A stretch of DNA of 64,000 nucleotides. It comes from Candidatus Poribacteria bacterium. GTDB lineage: Bacteria > Poribacteria > WGA-4E > WGA-3G. Positions 57,295 to 64,000 of the stretch are shown here, piece after piece (within the stretch, counting starts at the first letter, position 1; each line of letters begins with the position of its first letter). The notes under the pieces were generated by a model. The model worked only from the letters and a program-made list of their open reading frames with translations, was not told the DNA's origin and ran no database searches. The DNA is taken from the NCBI GenBank assembly GCA_958295945.1, contig OY282386.1:2245864-2309863 (forward strand). Reading direction: 5' to 3'. The translations under genes were made by a program, and so were the position numbers.

Positions 57295-58047
57295 TTATGA
57301 CGAATTTTCACCTGTTATTTTTTTATCCTCTTCTTTCTGTTCCTGTTTCATGACTACAACAGCCAATTCTTGCAAAATCTCTTCTTGAACATCTTTAGAG
57401 AGTTGCTCTATACGACTTTCCAGATCATTCGCACGCTGTCTCATGCGATGATCAGGCGTTGATTCCGTAAGAATTATAGGTTTACGAAAGCCAGTCATGA
57501 AGTGGCTTAATTCCTCTTTCATGGTTTTCGTAGCCTCGGCTATCTCATATAGCGGGGACTTACCAATTGTCGCTAAACCTTCATTCTCACCAAAGTCAAG
57601 CGAAAAAGTGTGTTTGTATTTACCTTTTTGTATTGCAGAATCCGTATACGTAACTCCGAATTCAAGCGGTCTCTTTTTCAACTCATCCAATTTTCCAATT
57701 ACACTCACCAGAAAATGTTCAATTTTTTGCCCAGGTCCAAGATAATCAATACCCTTTTTTAGAAAACCAACGTCCTCAAGTGCTCTCTCACCATCAGGTT
57801 TGAATGACAGGTCTGTTTGGAATTGGATATTTCTAGCTGCACCTGTTCCTATGTTCTCAACGCAAAGCATTACACAATGAATATATGCTTCATGAGGGTG
57901 CAGAGAAACAGTGATTTCCGGTGTGTTGCTAGCTTTTAGTATCCGCCACGTTAGATAGACATAATAACCTGTGATACAAACGAGCACAACAGTAGCAATG
58001 CCTATAACTACACCATCATTTGTGTTTAACCAATCTATGATTCCCAT
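57295..58047 (-). CDS. single-pass membrane protein of unknown function
   Basis: A 250-residue protein. Residues 12-35 form one transmembrane helix (GVVIGIATVVLVCITGYYVYL). The following 150 residues look like a soluble beta-rich domain, and residues ~200-245 are a charged coiled-coil-like helix. No family is recognised. It lies 16 bases before the antitoxin gene, in the same direction, so it may share their transcript. Confidence 0.6.
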   Translation of the reverse strand: MGIIDWLNTNDGVVIGIATVVLVCITGYYVYLTWRILKASNTPEITVSLHPHEAYIHCVMLCVENIGTGAARNIQFQTDLSFKPDGERALEDVGFLKKGIDYLGPGQKIEHFLVSVIGKLDELKKRPLEFGVTYTDSAIQKGKYKHTFSLDFGENEGLATIGKSPLYEIAEATKTMKEELSHFMTGFRKPIILTESTPDHRMRQRANDLESRIEQLSKDVQEEILQELAVVVMKQEQKEEDKKITGENSS

Positions 58048-58278
58048 AAATCATTTCTGCCAAGTCTATAGATCACTAAATCAAAACCGAACGCACATAC
58101 GGCATTCGGTAGGATTCTAATATTCAATTTGGATTTGTTAATGCCACCATCACTCATACGACAAAACGCATTAAGTAAATTCTCCTAACCTATGTCGTCA
58201 AAATCAACCGTACACAAATGATAACGTGTTTTAAGAAAAAAATCAAGGAAAGATAGGTTTCTTTCGTTGTATAATTCA

Positions 58279-58306
58279 TTGACATTCAGGTGTATAGTGT
58301 TATAAT
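58279..58306 (+). promoter_or_regulatory. consensus sigma70 promoter of the Gfo/Idh gene
   Basis: TTGACA at 58279-58284, a 16-base spacer and TATAAT at 58301-58306, about 34 bases before the ATG at 58340. The rest of the 292-base gap shows no gene. Confidence 0.7.
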
Positions 58307-58339
58307 AGTGTCTGATAGTTAAAATGGAGTTTAATAAGT

Positions 58340-59494
58340 ATGAAAAAACTTACAGTCATCATTATCGGCGCAGGATGGTCAGCAGAAGGACACGTAAAAG
58401 CATTCCAACATTACGGTGTTGAAGTGCTTGCCATCTGTGCCCGCAAACCAGATATCGTTAAAAAAGTCGCCGATAGATTAGGGGTGCCTGACGCTTCTAT
58501 AGATTGGCGAAAAAGTTTGTTAGAACATAAGCCAGATATCGTCGCAATCACTACACCCGCTATATTACGCACTGAGGCGGTTGAATTAGCCGTTGAACTC
58601 GGTTGTCACATTGTATGTGAAAAACCACTTGCACTCAACGCAGAAGACGCGACTCATATCTACAATCTTATCAAAGAAACAGAACTAAAACACGCATTCG
58701 CTGCCACCCACCGATATGATCCGAGTGTAGCTTATATACGCCAACTGCTGACAGAAGAGAAAGTCATAGGCGACTTGACAGCCGTTGATGTTGGATGGAC
58801 ACGCAGAATCCACGGTTCCCCTTCAGATAAGATTAAGCCGTGGAATTGGATGAGTTCACTCACACACGGTGGCGGCGCATTGAACAACGGACTTACACAT
58901 CGACTCGGTATGCTTGAACGGATGACTGGTATGAAAACTACGGCAGCAGTCGGTGAGGCAAAAATCCATCCGAGAAAAGCTCCTGTTGTCCCTGAAATAC
59001 GTGACTGGCGGGTCTGGCGAAGCACTATGATCACCCAAGAAGAAGCATCTAAACTTGAGTGGCGAGCGTGTGACGCAGAATGGGATTATACTGCCTTCTT
59101 CAAGTTAGGAAAACCAAACAAAGACACTGGTAACTCAATCCTTGTGACAATGGCAACGCATCCCGGTGTGCCATCACATAAACCCGATGGCGGTTGGTTC
59201 TTCTACGGCACACAAGGCACACTCGTCGGTAGAGGCGGACACATACTGCATCACATCACAAAACATGTAGGTGAAGAAGTAGAGGAGTTATCTGTTCCGC
59301 AAGAATTACAAGACGACCTACCACAAATCGGTGATGAGATACAGAATAAATGGACTGCCCTCGTCCGTGATTTCCTTGCAGATATTGAAGACCGACCCCA
59401 TGAACCCTATCTCACATTCCAAGACGGATGGCGTTATCAGGTTGCTATTGATGCCATACGCGCAAGCACCGGTTGGGCACAGATGTCTGAATAA
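58340..59494 (+). CDS. Gfo/Idh/MocA-family oxidoreductase
   Basis: A 384-residue protein, longer than usual. The dinucleotide loop IIGAGWSAEGH is at residues 8-18 and the catalytic-region motif is CEKPLAL. The C-terminal part (HGGGALNNGLTHRLGMLERM, PDGGWFFYGTQGTLVG) is typical of the family. It has its own consensus promoter. The substrate is unknown; it may act with the PhyH enzymes on sugar- or polyol-like compounds. Confidence 0.87.
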   Translation: MKKLTVIIIGAGWSAEGHVKAFQHYGVEVLAICARKPDIVKKVADRLGVPDASIDWRKSLLEHKPDIVAITTPAILRTEAVELAVELGCHIVCEKPLALNAEDATHIYNLIKETELKHAFAATHRYDPSVAYIRQLLTEEKVIGDLTAVDVGWTRRIHGSPSDKIKPWNWMSSLTHGGGALNNGLTHRLGMLERMTGMKTTAAVGEAKIHPRKAPVVPEIRDWRVWRSTMITQEEASKLEWRACDAEWDYTAFFKLGKPNKDTGNSILVTMATHPGVPSHKPDGGWFFYGTQGTLVGRGGHILHHITKHVGEEVEELSVPQELQDDLPQIGDEIQNKWTALVRDFLADIEDRPHEPYLTFQDGWRYQVAIDAIRASTGWAQMSE

Positions 59495-59513
59495 GTAATA
59501 TAAGATTTTCGCG

Positions 59514-59640
59514 TTTCATTATGGTAAAGTTTAGAATTAAAAATACATTTCAATGAACTGACAACTACCACAAGCCCTGTAGGGGCGAGGTTTCCTTGCC
59601 CTCTAATGAGTGTTTCGCTAATTGTAAATTCCACTATATT
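59514..59640 (+). repeat. dispersed palindromic repeat, copy 4
   Basis: About 127 bp, matching the minus strand of 30021-30146 along nearly its full length (TAAAGTTTAGAATTAA, TACCACAAG, GTAGGGGCGAGGTTTCCT, ATTCCACTATA). It ends directly at the ATG of the channel gene, so it forms that gene's entire leader. Confidence 0.75.
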
Positions 59641-60810
59641 ATGGCAAAATCAATGTACGAAAAGCAAGGTGAGACAATTGATGCACGCGAGTTTCTTGAT
59701 GTGTTGGAAAGCGATGAAACTGACATCACACTAACCAATTGTAAGATTGAAGGTGTTGTTGACCTTTTCTCTTCAGAAATTGAACGTGACGAAAATGACC
59801 GAATCTTCCTAAACAAATCGCTCACTTGTAACGGGTGCATATTCAAAAACGTGGTCAATTTTCGGTCAGTCGTTTTTCAAAAAGAGATGTCTTTCAGACG
59901 GTCAATCTTTGAAGCAGACCTTGATTTTGATGAAGCCACACTTGAACACCCATGCGAATTTCGAGAAGTTACATTTCAGGGACGTGCTAACTTCCATAGT
60001 GCTATCTTCCACAAAAGCGTCAGTTTCTGGCGTGCGAATTTTCACAATGTAGCGGATTTCCATCAAGCACATTTCCACCAGAATGCTGTCTTTCATGAGG
60101 CGCAATTTCAAAAGGAAGCAAACTTCAGTCAAGTCCAATTCCAACAGACACTTGACAGTACAGGAACAAACTTCGCAGGTGTAGTTGTTTTTAATCGTGC
60201 AACTTTTATCGGTACCTCGCGTTTTACTGCTGCAAAATTTGCTGCTGTCGCATCTTTCCGGGATGTCCATTACATCCCGAACACTATCCGTCAATCAATT
60301 ATCAATCGGTTCTCTAAGAATCTAAATAGACCGACTCAATTCTATTTAGACAGTCAACATGTAGACGAAGTCGCAAATCCGTTTTTCAAACGTTATGTTG
60401 CAGACCAGCAGTTTATCCGAGCGTTCAAAAAAGCAAATCCGTTGTTAGCACGCCTATGGAGATGGAGTTCAGATTACGGACGCAACCTTGGTCTGTGGGG
60501 GTTCTGGTCACTTTTCTTTGCTTTGCTGTTTGCTATCGCATACATGCCGTTTCCATCGTGGTTACCAGAGTGGATACAGGTGTGGTCACCGAAATTTCAT
60601 CAGTCAACGGGGACATATAGTGGTGAGTCGCTAACATTTTGGAATTCCTTCTATTTCAGCATCGTCACCTTTACGACACTCGGTTTCGGTGATGTCGTCG
60701 CGGACAATGCCACTGCACGTTTCCTTGTCACAATGGAGGTGATTTTTGGGTATCTGATGTTGGGTGGGTTGATTAGTATTTTTGCAAATAAATTGGCAAG
60801 TCGGAGTTAA
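59641..60810 (+). CDS. pentapeptide-repeat protein fused to a two-helix potassium-channel-like domain, copy 2
   Basis: A 389-residue paralogue of the gene at 53668, with the same pentapeptide-like beta-helix (FHNVADFHQAHFHQNAVFHE) and channel part with filter TFTTLGFGDVVADN. ATG 59653 (MYEKQGETIDA) aligns better with the paralogue start; ATG 59641 is the first ATG after the repeat. No good ribosome site is visible, since the leader is a repeat copy. The two proteins may form mixed channels. Confidence 0.85.
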   Translation: MAKSMYEKQGETIDAREFLDVLESDETDITLTNCKIEGVVDLFSSEIERDENDRIFLNKSLTCNGCIFKNVVNFRSVVFQKEMSFRRSIFEADLDFDEATLEHPCEFREVTFQGRANFHSAIFHKSVSFWRANFHNVADFHQAHFHQNAVFHEAQFQKEANFSQVQFQQTLDSTGTNFAGVVVFNRATFIGTSRFTAAKFAAVASFRDVHYIPNTIRQSIINRFSKNLNRPTQFYLDSQHVDEVANPFFKRYVADQQFIRAFKKANPLLARLWRWSSDYGRNLGLWGFWSLFFALLFAIAYMPFPSWLPEWIQVWSPKFHQSTGTYSGESLTFWNSFYFSIVTFTTLGFGDVVADNATARFLVTMEVIFGYLMLGGLISIFANKLASRS

Positions 60811-60818
60811 ATTTCGGT

Positions 60819-60921
60819 GGGTGTGTAAAGTCTTTGGCAAATATATACAAACATCCTGTAGGAGCGATCTCCGAATCGCGATTTAACTCAGTGATAATCG
60901 GGAATCGGAGTTCCCTTCTAC
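60819..60921. repeat. repeat fragments in the 60811-61162 gap
   Basis: GGGTGTGTAAAGTCTTTGGC at 60819-60838 matches the left end of the element at 13138. GTAGGAGCGATCTCCGAATC (60858) and the inverted GGGAATCGGAGTTCCC motif (60900) match the interiors of the MITEs at 25948 and 26086. No gene is seen in the gap. Confidence 0.6.
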
Positions 60922-61076
60922 ATCTCAAAATGTCCATTAATTCAAGAATTTGCTATAAATTGCATTTCTATCAGATTACTTACTGTTACAGTTTAAAATC
61001 AGCGGCTATCTGTGTAAACAGCGTAACTCGGTATTCAGACAATACAGAATTTACCCACTTATACCTGAATCAAAAC

Positions 61077-61104
61077 TTGACAGAATATACGAGAGAAATA
61101 TAAT
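61077..61104 (+). promoter_or_regulatory. consensus sigma70 promoter of the metalloprotease-TPR gene
   Basis: TTGACA at 61077-61082, a 16-base spacer and TATAAT at 61099-61104, about 58 bases before the start codon at 61163. Confidence 0.65.
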
Positions 61105-61162
61105 GTGACTTAGTTTTCTTCTTTACCGAATTCATAAATCTTTTCACATAAGGAATTCCGTT

Positions 61163-62908
61163 GTGTTTTTCAGGATACTACCCCTCATCACCCTCATCCT
61201 CCTAACCTCCACAGCACCCCTAACTGCACACGACCACACCAACCCCGCATCCGACTACTTCAACCACATCACCCTCTTCTCAGATGGCAGAATCACACGA
61301 TTCACAGAAATGCCAATTCAGGTCTACATCTCGCAAACCATAAAAGACAGTCCATACCTATCAGAACTACGGTATGCAATGCAAGAATGGCAAACTGCCA
61401 CTGAACAACTCATCACATTTCAAGAAACCGATACATTCGAAGAAGCAGACATCCGTATCAGTGCCGGAGAAAGCACCTTGATCACACACCTTGACACACG
61501 TCTCGGCAGTGCAGAACTCACGCGCATCAATAACAGCACACAAATCATCTTTGCATCCGATACCTCAGAACAACAAAAAGAAACTACACGCAACACAGAA
61601 AAACCAGAACAACAGACCGATCCAAAAAATGATATAGATTTCAAAGTAGACATTATCCTCTTACTTGAAAGCGATGGATCAATTGACGACATAACACAGC
61701 ATGAGATGCGAGTGGTTTGTCTCCATGAGTTAGGACACGCTCTCGGTTTATGGGGACACAGTCCTTATGAAGGAGATGTCAATTATGCAGTAGTATCAGC
61801 ACAACATCCAACCGAACGTGATATAAACACACTCCGCAAACTCTATAACACACCACTCAACACACCACAGCATGATGTCATTATCAGTCTCTTAATGAAA
61901 ACAATAGAAAGCACACCAGATCATCCTCGTATGCACTACCTACTTGGAACTATACACTTTGACAAAGGTGACATCGAATCCGCAATCCAGAGTTTTCAGG
62001 AGTGTCTCCGACTTGAACCCAATAATATCAACGCATCACATAAACTCGCCCAAGCTTATGAAAAAACAGGAAATCAGATTCTTGCAATTGATCTGTTACA
62101 GAACAAACTCGTTAGACCGGACAAACGGAAAACACAACAAGACAACGCCATAGCATACAACCATCTCGGTGTGCTCCACTATCGGCAAGGGGAAGTAGAC
62201 AAAGCAATTCAGGCGTTTGAAAAAGCTTTAGAAATCTCACCTCACCACCAAGACACAAAACGAAACATGCATCAAATCTATCTTGAAAAAACACACCACG
62301 CACTGAAAACCAAAGACTTTCCATCTGCTGAACAATATAGCAAAAAAGCAATTCAACTTGAACCTCAGAACCCCACAATCTATCAGTATTTAGCAAACGG
62401 ATATTCCATAGATAGAAAGTTCACAAAAGCAATTGAGAACTACAAGAAAGCACTCAAAATCCAACCCACAGATATGTCAACACAACAAGAGTTTGCAAAA
62501 TGTTATGTCGGTTATGGTGTATCATTGAAAGAGCAGAAAAAATGGGATGCAGCCATCGCTGCCTACAAGCAGGCACGCATATTAGACCCAAAACTTGAAA
62601 TCGCAACCACGAACATGGTAGATGCTATCTGGCAGAAAGCAAATGCACGACGTGCTGAAGGCAACATAGATGCAGCGATTGAAGCATATCTTGAACTCAA
62701 AAAATTCCATCCAGATGAACCGGATATTCACGCATTGCTCGGTGACTTATATCTCAAGAAAGGGCAATATCAATCAGCATTATCAGCGTTTCAAAAGGTA
62801 TACAACCAAAAACAAGATGACGAACAGGCACAACATAACCTTATCGCAGTCTATCAACAATATGCACAACATCTGATAAACCAAAAAAAATTACACCACA
62901 GCAGTTGA
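61163..62908 (+). CDS. secreted metzincin-like metalloprotease with TPR repeats (5-prime part before a frameshift)
   Basis: 581 codons from GTG 61163 (AAGGA 8 bases upstream). A signal peptide (ILPLITLILLTSTAPLTA) is followed by a matrixin/astacin-like protease domain with the zinc motif HELGHALGLWGH (H188, E189, H192, H198). From about residue 245 onward there are TPR units (HKLAQAYEKTGNQILAIDLL). The frame ends 18 bases after an A8 run at 62883-62890, while the neighbouring frame continues the TPRs. The full product would be about 837 residues and exported. Confidence 0.82.
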   Translation: MFFRILPLITLILLTSTAPLTAHDHTNPASDYFNHITLFSDGRITRFTEMPIQVYISQTIKDSPYLSELRYAMQEWQTATEQLITFQETDTFEEADIRISAGESTLITHLDTRLGSAELTRINNSTQIIFASDTSEQQKETTRNTEKPEQQTDPKNDIDFKVDIILLLESDGSIDDITQHEMRVVCLHELGHALGLWGHSPYEGDVNYAVVSAQHPTERDINTLRKLYNTPLNTPQHDVIISLLMKTIESTPDHPRMHYLLGTIHFDKGDIESAIQSFQECLRLEPNNINASHKLAQAYEKTGNQILAIDLLQNKLVRPDKRKTQQDNAIAYNHLGVLHYRQGEVDKAIQAFEKALEISPHHQDTKRNMHQIYLEKTHHALKTKDFPSAEQYSKKAIQLEPQNPTIYQYLANGYSIDRKFTKAIENYKKALKIQPTDMSTQQEFAKCYVGYGVSLKEQKKWDAAIAAYKQARILDPKLEIATTNMVDAIWQKANARRAEGNIDAAIEAYLELKKFHPDEPDIHALLGDLYLKKGQYQSALSAFQKVYNQKQDDEQAQHNLIAVYQQYAQHLINQKKLHHSS

Positions 62909-63674
62909 TCAACTTGAAAAAGCGGTAACACTGTTCCCAGAAGACATCAATCTCCGTCTGAATCTATCGCAAGCATATCAGCACACAAGCCAGTTTGACA
63001 AGGCAAAAACCCAATTGGAACAGATACTCACAAACCATCCTGATCACCCACAAGCAACAGCAGCCCTCTTTAACATGCAACTCAAACGTGGAAATGAACT
63101 CGTGCAGCAGAAGAAATACACTGTCGCTATTGAAGTCTTTGATAGCATCCCAGAATCCAAGAAGAGCACGAATATCCACAACATGATCGGTTATCTCTAT
63201 ACTATTAAGTCCGATTACTTGAAAGCAATAACTGCCTACGAAGCCACACTTGCCAAAGAACCTCGCAACGCTATAGCATATCAAAACATACGCGCAATTG
63301 AATCGCGTCTCATAGCAAGACTCACAAAATTAGCACCACCAAAGGAGGAAACAACAGAAGGTGAAGCAACAGAAGCACAGGAGGAGAAACCAGACACTCC
63401 CGAAATTATAGCAGTAAGGACGAAGTTGCTTCATACCCAATGTTCATTAGCAATCTGCTTAGTCAATCGCGGACAACCCAAAAATGCTCTATCAAAATAT
63501 GAACAGGCATTGAAGAACAAACTTGACAACCCCGAACTCCTGAAACGCCTAATTGACACAGGAAGAAAACTCGCCAACACATATCAATCCCGCAACGACA
63601 CCCAAAAACGCGATAAAATCATCCAGTTAGTAGAACCCTTGGACAGCAATTTCAAGCAATCCCTTGAAGAATAA
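62892..63674 (+). CDS. TPR continuation of the metalloprotease gene after the frameshift
   Basis: An open frame with no start of its own: YTTAVDQLEKAVTLFPEDIN, then LSQAYQHTSQFDKAKTQLEQ and further TPRs, an acidic linker (EETTEGEATEAQEEKPDTPE) and a final TPR-like stretch. It fits directly onto the upstream frame if one A of the A8 run is removed. Either the gene is broken, or slippage at the run restores it, or the base is an assembly error. Confidence 0.75.
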   Translation, partial: YTTAVDQLEKAVTLFPEDINLRLNLSQAYQHTSQFDKAKTQLEQILTNHPDHPQATAALFNMQLKRGNELVQQKKYTVAIEVFDSIPESKKSTNIHNMIGYLYTIKSDYLKAITAYEATLAKEPRNAIAYQNIRAIESRLIARLTKLAPPKEETTEGEATEAQEEKPDTPEIIAVRTKLLHTQCSLAICLVNRGQPKNALSKYEQALKNKLDNPELLKRLIDTGRKLANTYQSRNDTQKRDKIIQLVEPLDSNFKQSLEE

Positions 63675-63697
63675 CCCACCCGATAGTTATCCGGTTG

Positions 63698-63726
63698 TTG
63701 ACATTATTTTGATATTTCCATATAAT
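63698..63726 (+). promoter_or_regulatory. perfect-consensus sigma70 promoter
   Basis: TTGACA at 63698-63703, a 17-base spacer and TATAAT at 63721-63726, 45 bases before the next ATG. Confidence 0.75.
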
Positions 63727-63770
63727 ATCTTTACATCTAATAAACAAACATACCCCAAGAATTATACGCT

Positions 63771-64000
63771 ATGTCAAACAACTCACACATCCGAGATAAC
63801 AAGATGTACGGCACCGTCGCCGATTTTCTACGAGATAAAATCCAAGAAGATTCTTCCCTTTCCTTTGTCTCAGCCTATTTCACTATCTACGCCTTTCACC
63901 AACTCAAAGATGAACTCACAAACATAAAAGAACTCCGTTTTCTGTTTGGCGAACCGAGTTTTATTCAAGGTATGGATCCCAGCAAAACAGAAAGCAAAGT
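63771..64000 (+). CDS. PLD-like-domain SNF2-type helicase, N-terminal fragment (cut by window edge)
   Basis: 77 codons from ATG 63771 to the right edge. The sequence MYGTVADFLRDKIQEDSSLS, FVSAYFTIYAF and LKELRFLFGEPSF is the start of the PLD-like domain that heads a class of SNF2/helicase-C proteins (helicase-related, often near restriction or defence genes). The helicase part is outside the window, so the assignment rests on this domain only. Confidence 0.65.
   Translation, partial: MSNNSHIRDNKMYGTVADFLRDKIQEDSSLSFVSAYFTIYAFHQLKDELTNIKELRFLFGEPSFIQGMDPSKTESK

Overview
The window looks like a chromosomal segment of an uncultured, moderately AT-rich bacterium. The gene content fits Candidatus Poribacteria or a related sponge or marine lineage: five phytanoyl-CoA-dioxygenase-like (PhyH) genes, four Gfo/Idh/MocA oxidoreductases, a Planctomycete-type cytochrome protein (PSCyt1/PSCyt2/PSD1), two Tat-exported DUF1501 proteins, many TPR proteins and many short palindromic intergenic repeats. 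This assignment comes from family content I recall and was not tested by any search.

Layout. 1-3.4 kb: the N-terminal part of a DUF4011 helicase (runs off the left edge), a Gfo/Idh gene and a decayed MNT/HEPN toxin-antitoxin pair. 3.8-9.7 kb: PhyH plus an orphan ABC ATPase, Gfo/Idh, bioD, a TnpB-less IS200/IS605-like relic, a sugar nucleotidyltransferase and a small unknown gene. 10-13.1 kb: larA followed by minC-minD-minE. 13.5-22.3 kb: a mostly catabolic minus-strand block (HAD phosphatase, sugar-type ABC ATPase, three PhyH genes, PEP-hydrolase-family protein, two exported LamG proteins, a ThDP enzyme). 22.3-28.2 kb: a mobile and repeat zone with a complete ISAs1 element, an AlbA_2/ATPase gene, an IS630 element and two MITEs placed end to end and separated only by TA. 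28.3-36.3 kb: M20 peptidase, cupin, bioF, a xylose-isomerase-like TIM barrel, an FGE-like gene, two PhyH genes and Gfo/Idh.

36.4-47 kb is the most unusual region. A DUF433/DUF5615 toxin-antitoxin pair has its toxin gene split by about 3.3 kb of lipoprotein genes. It is followed by a methyltransferase, a 1015-codon TPR protein ending in a PD-(D/E)XK nuclease-like domain and a membrane anchor (with an overlapping second ORF that has an ideal Shine-Dalgarno), a second PD-(D/E)XK protein and a type II-like restriction-modification pair. 47-60.8 kb: the PSD1 cytochrome protein, an LRR protein and a duplicated unit of DUF1501 plus a pentapeptide-repeat potassium-channel-like protein, with a decayed channel remnant, a PIN toxin-antitoxin pair, a membrane protein, Gfo/Idh and a second complete channel gene. 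61-64 kb: a secreted metalloprotease-TPR gene with a frameshift in an A8 run, then the start of a PLD-like/SNF2 helicase gene behind a consensus promoter.

How it works together: most genes look like oxidative catabolism of small organic compounds and sugars, with standard housekeeping (biotin, division-site selection). Defence or mobile functions sit at both edges and at 36-47 kb. Sigma70-type promoters with near-consensus boxes are easy to see in several places. No rRNA, tRNA or CRISPR array was recognised.
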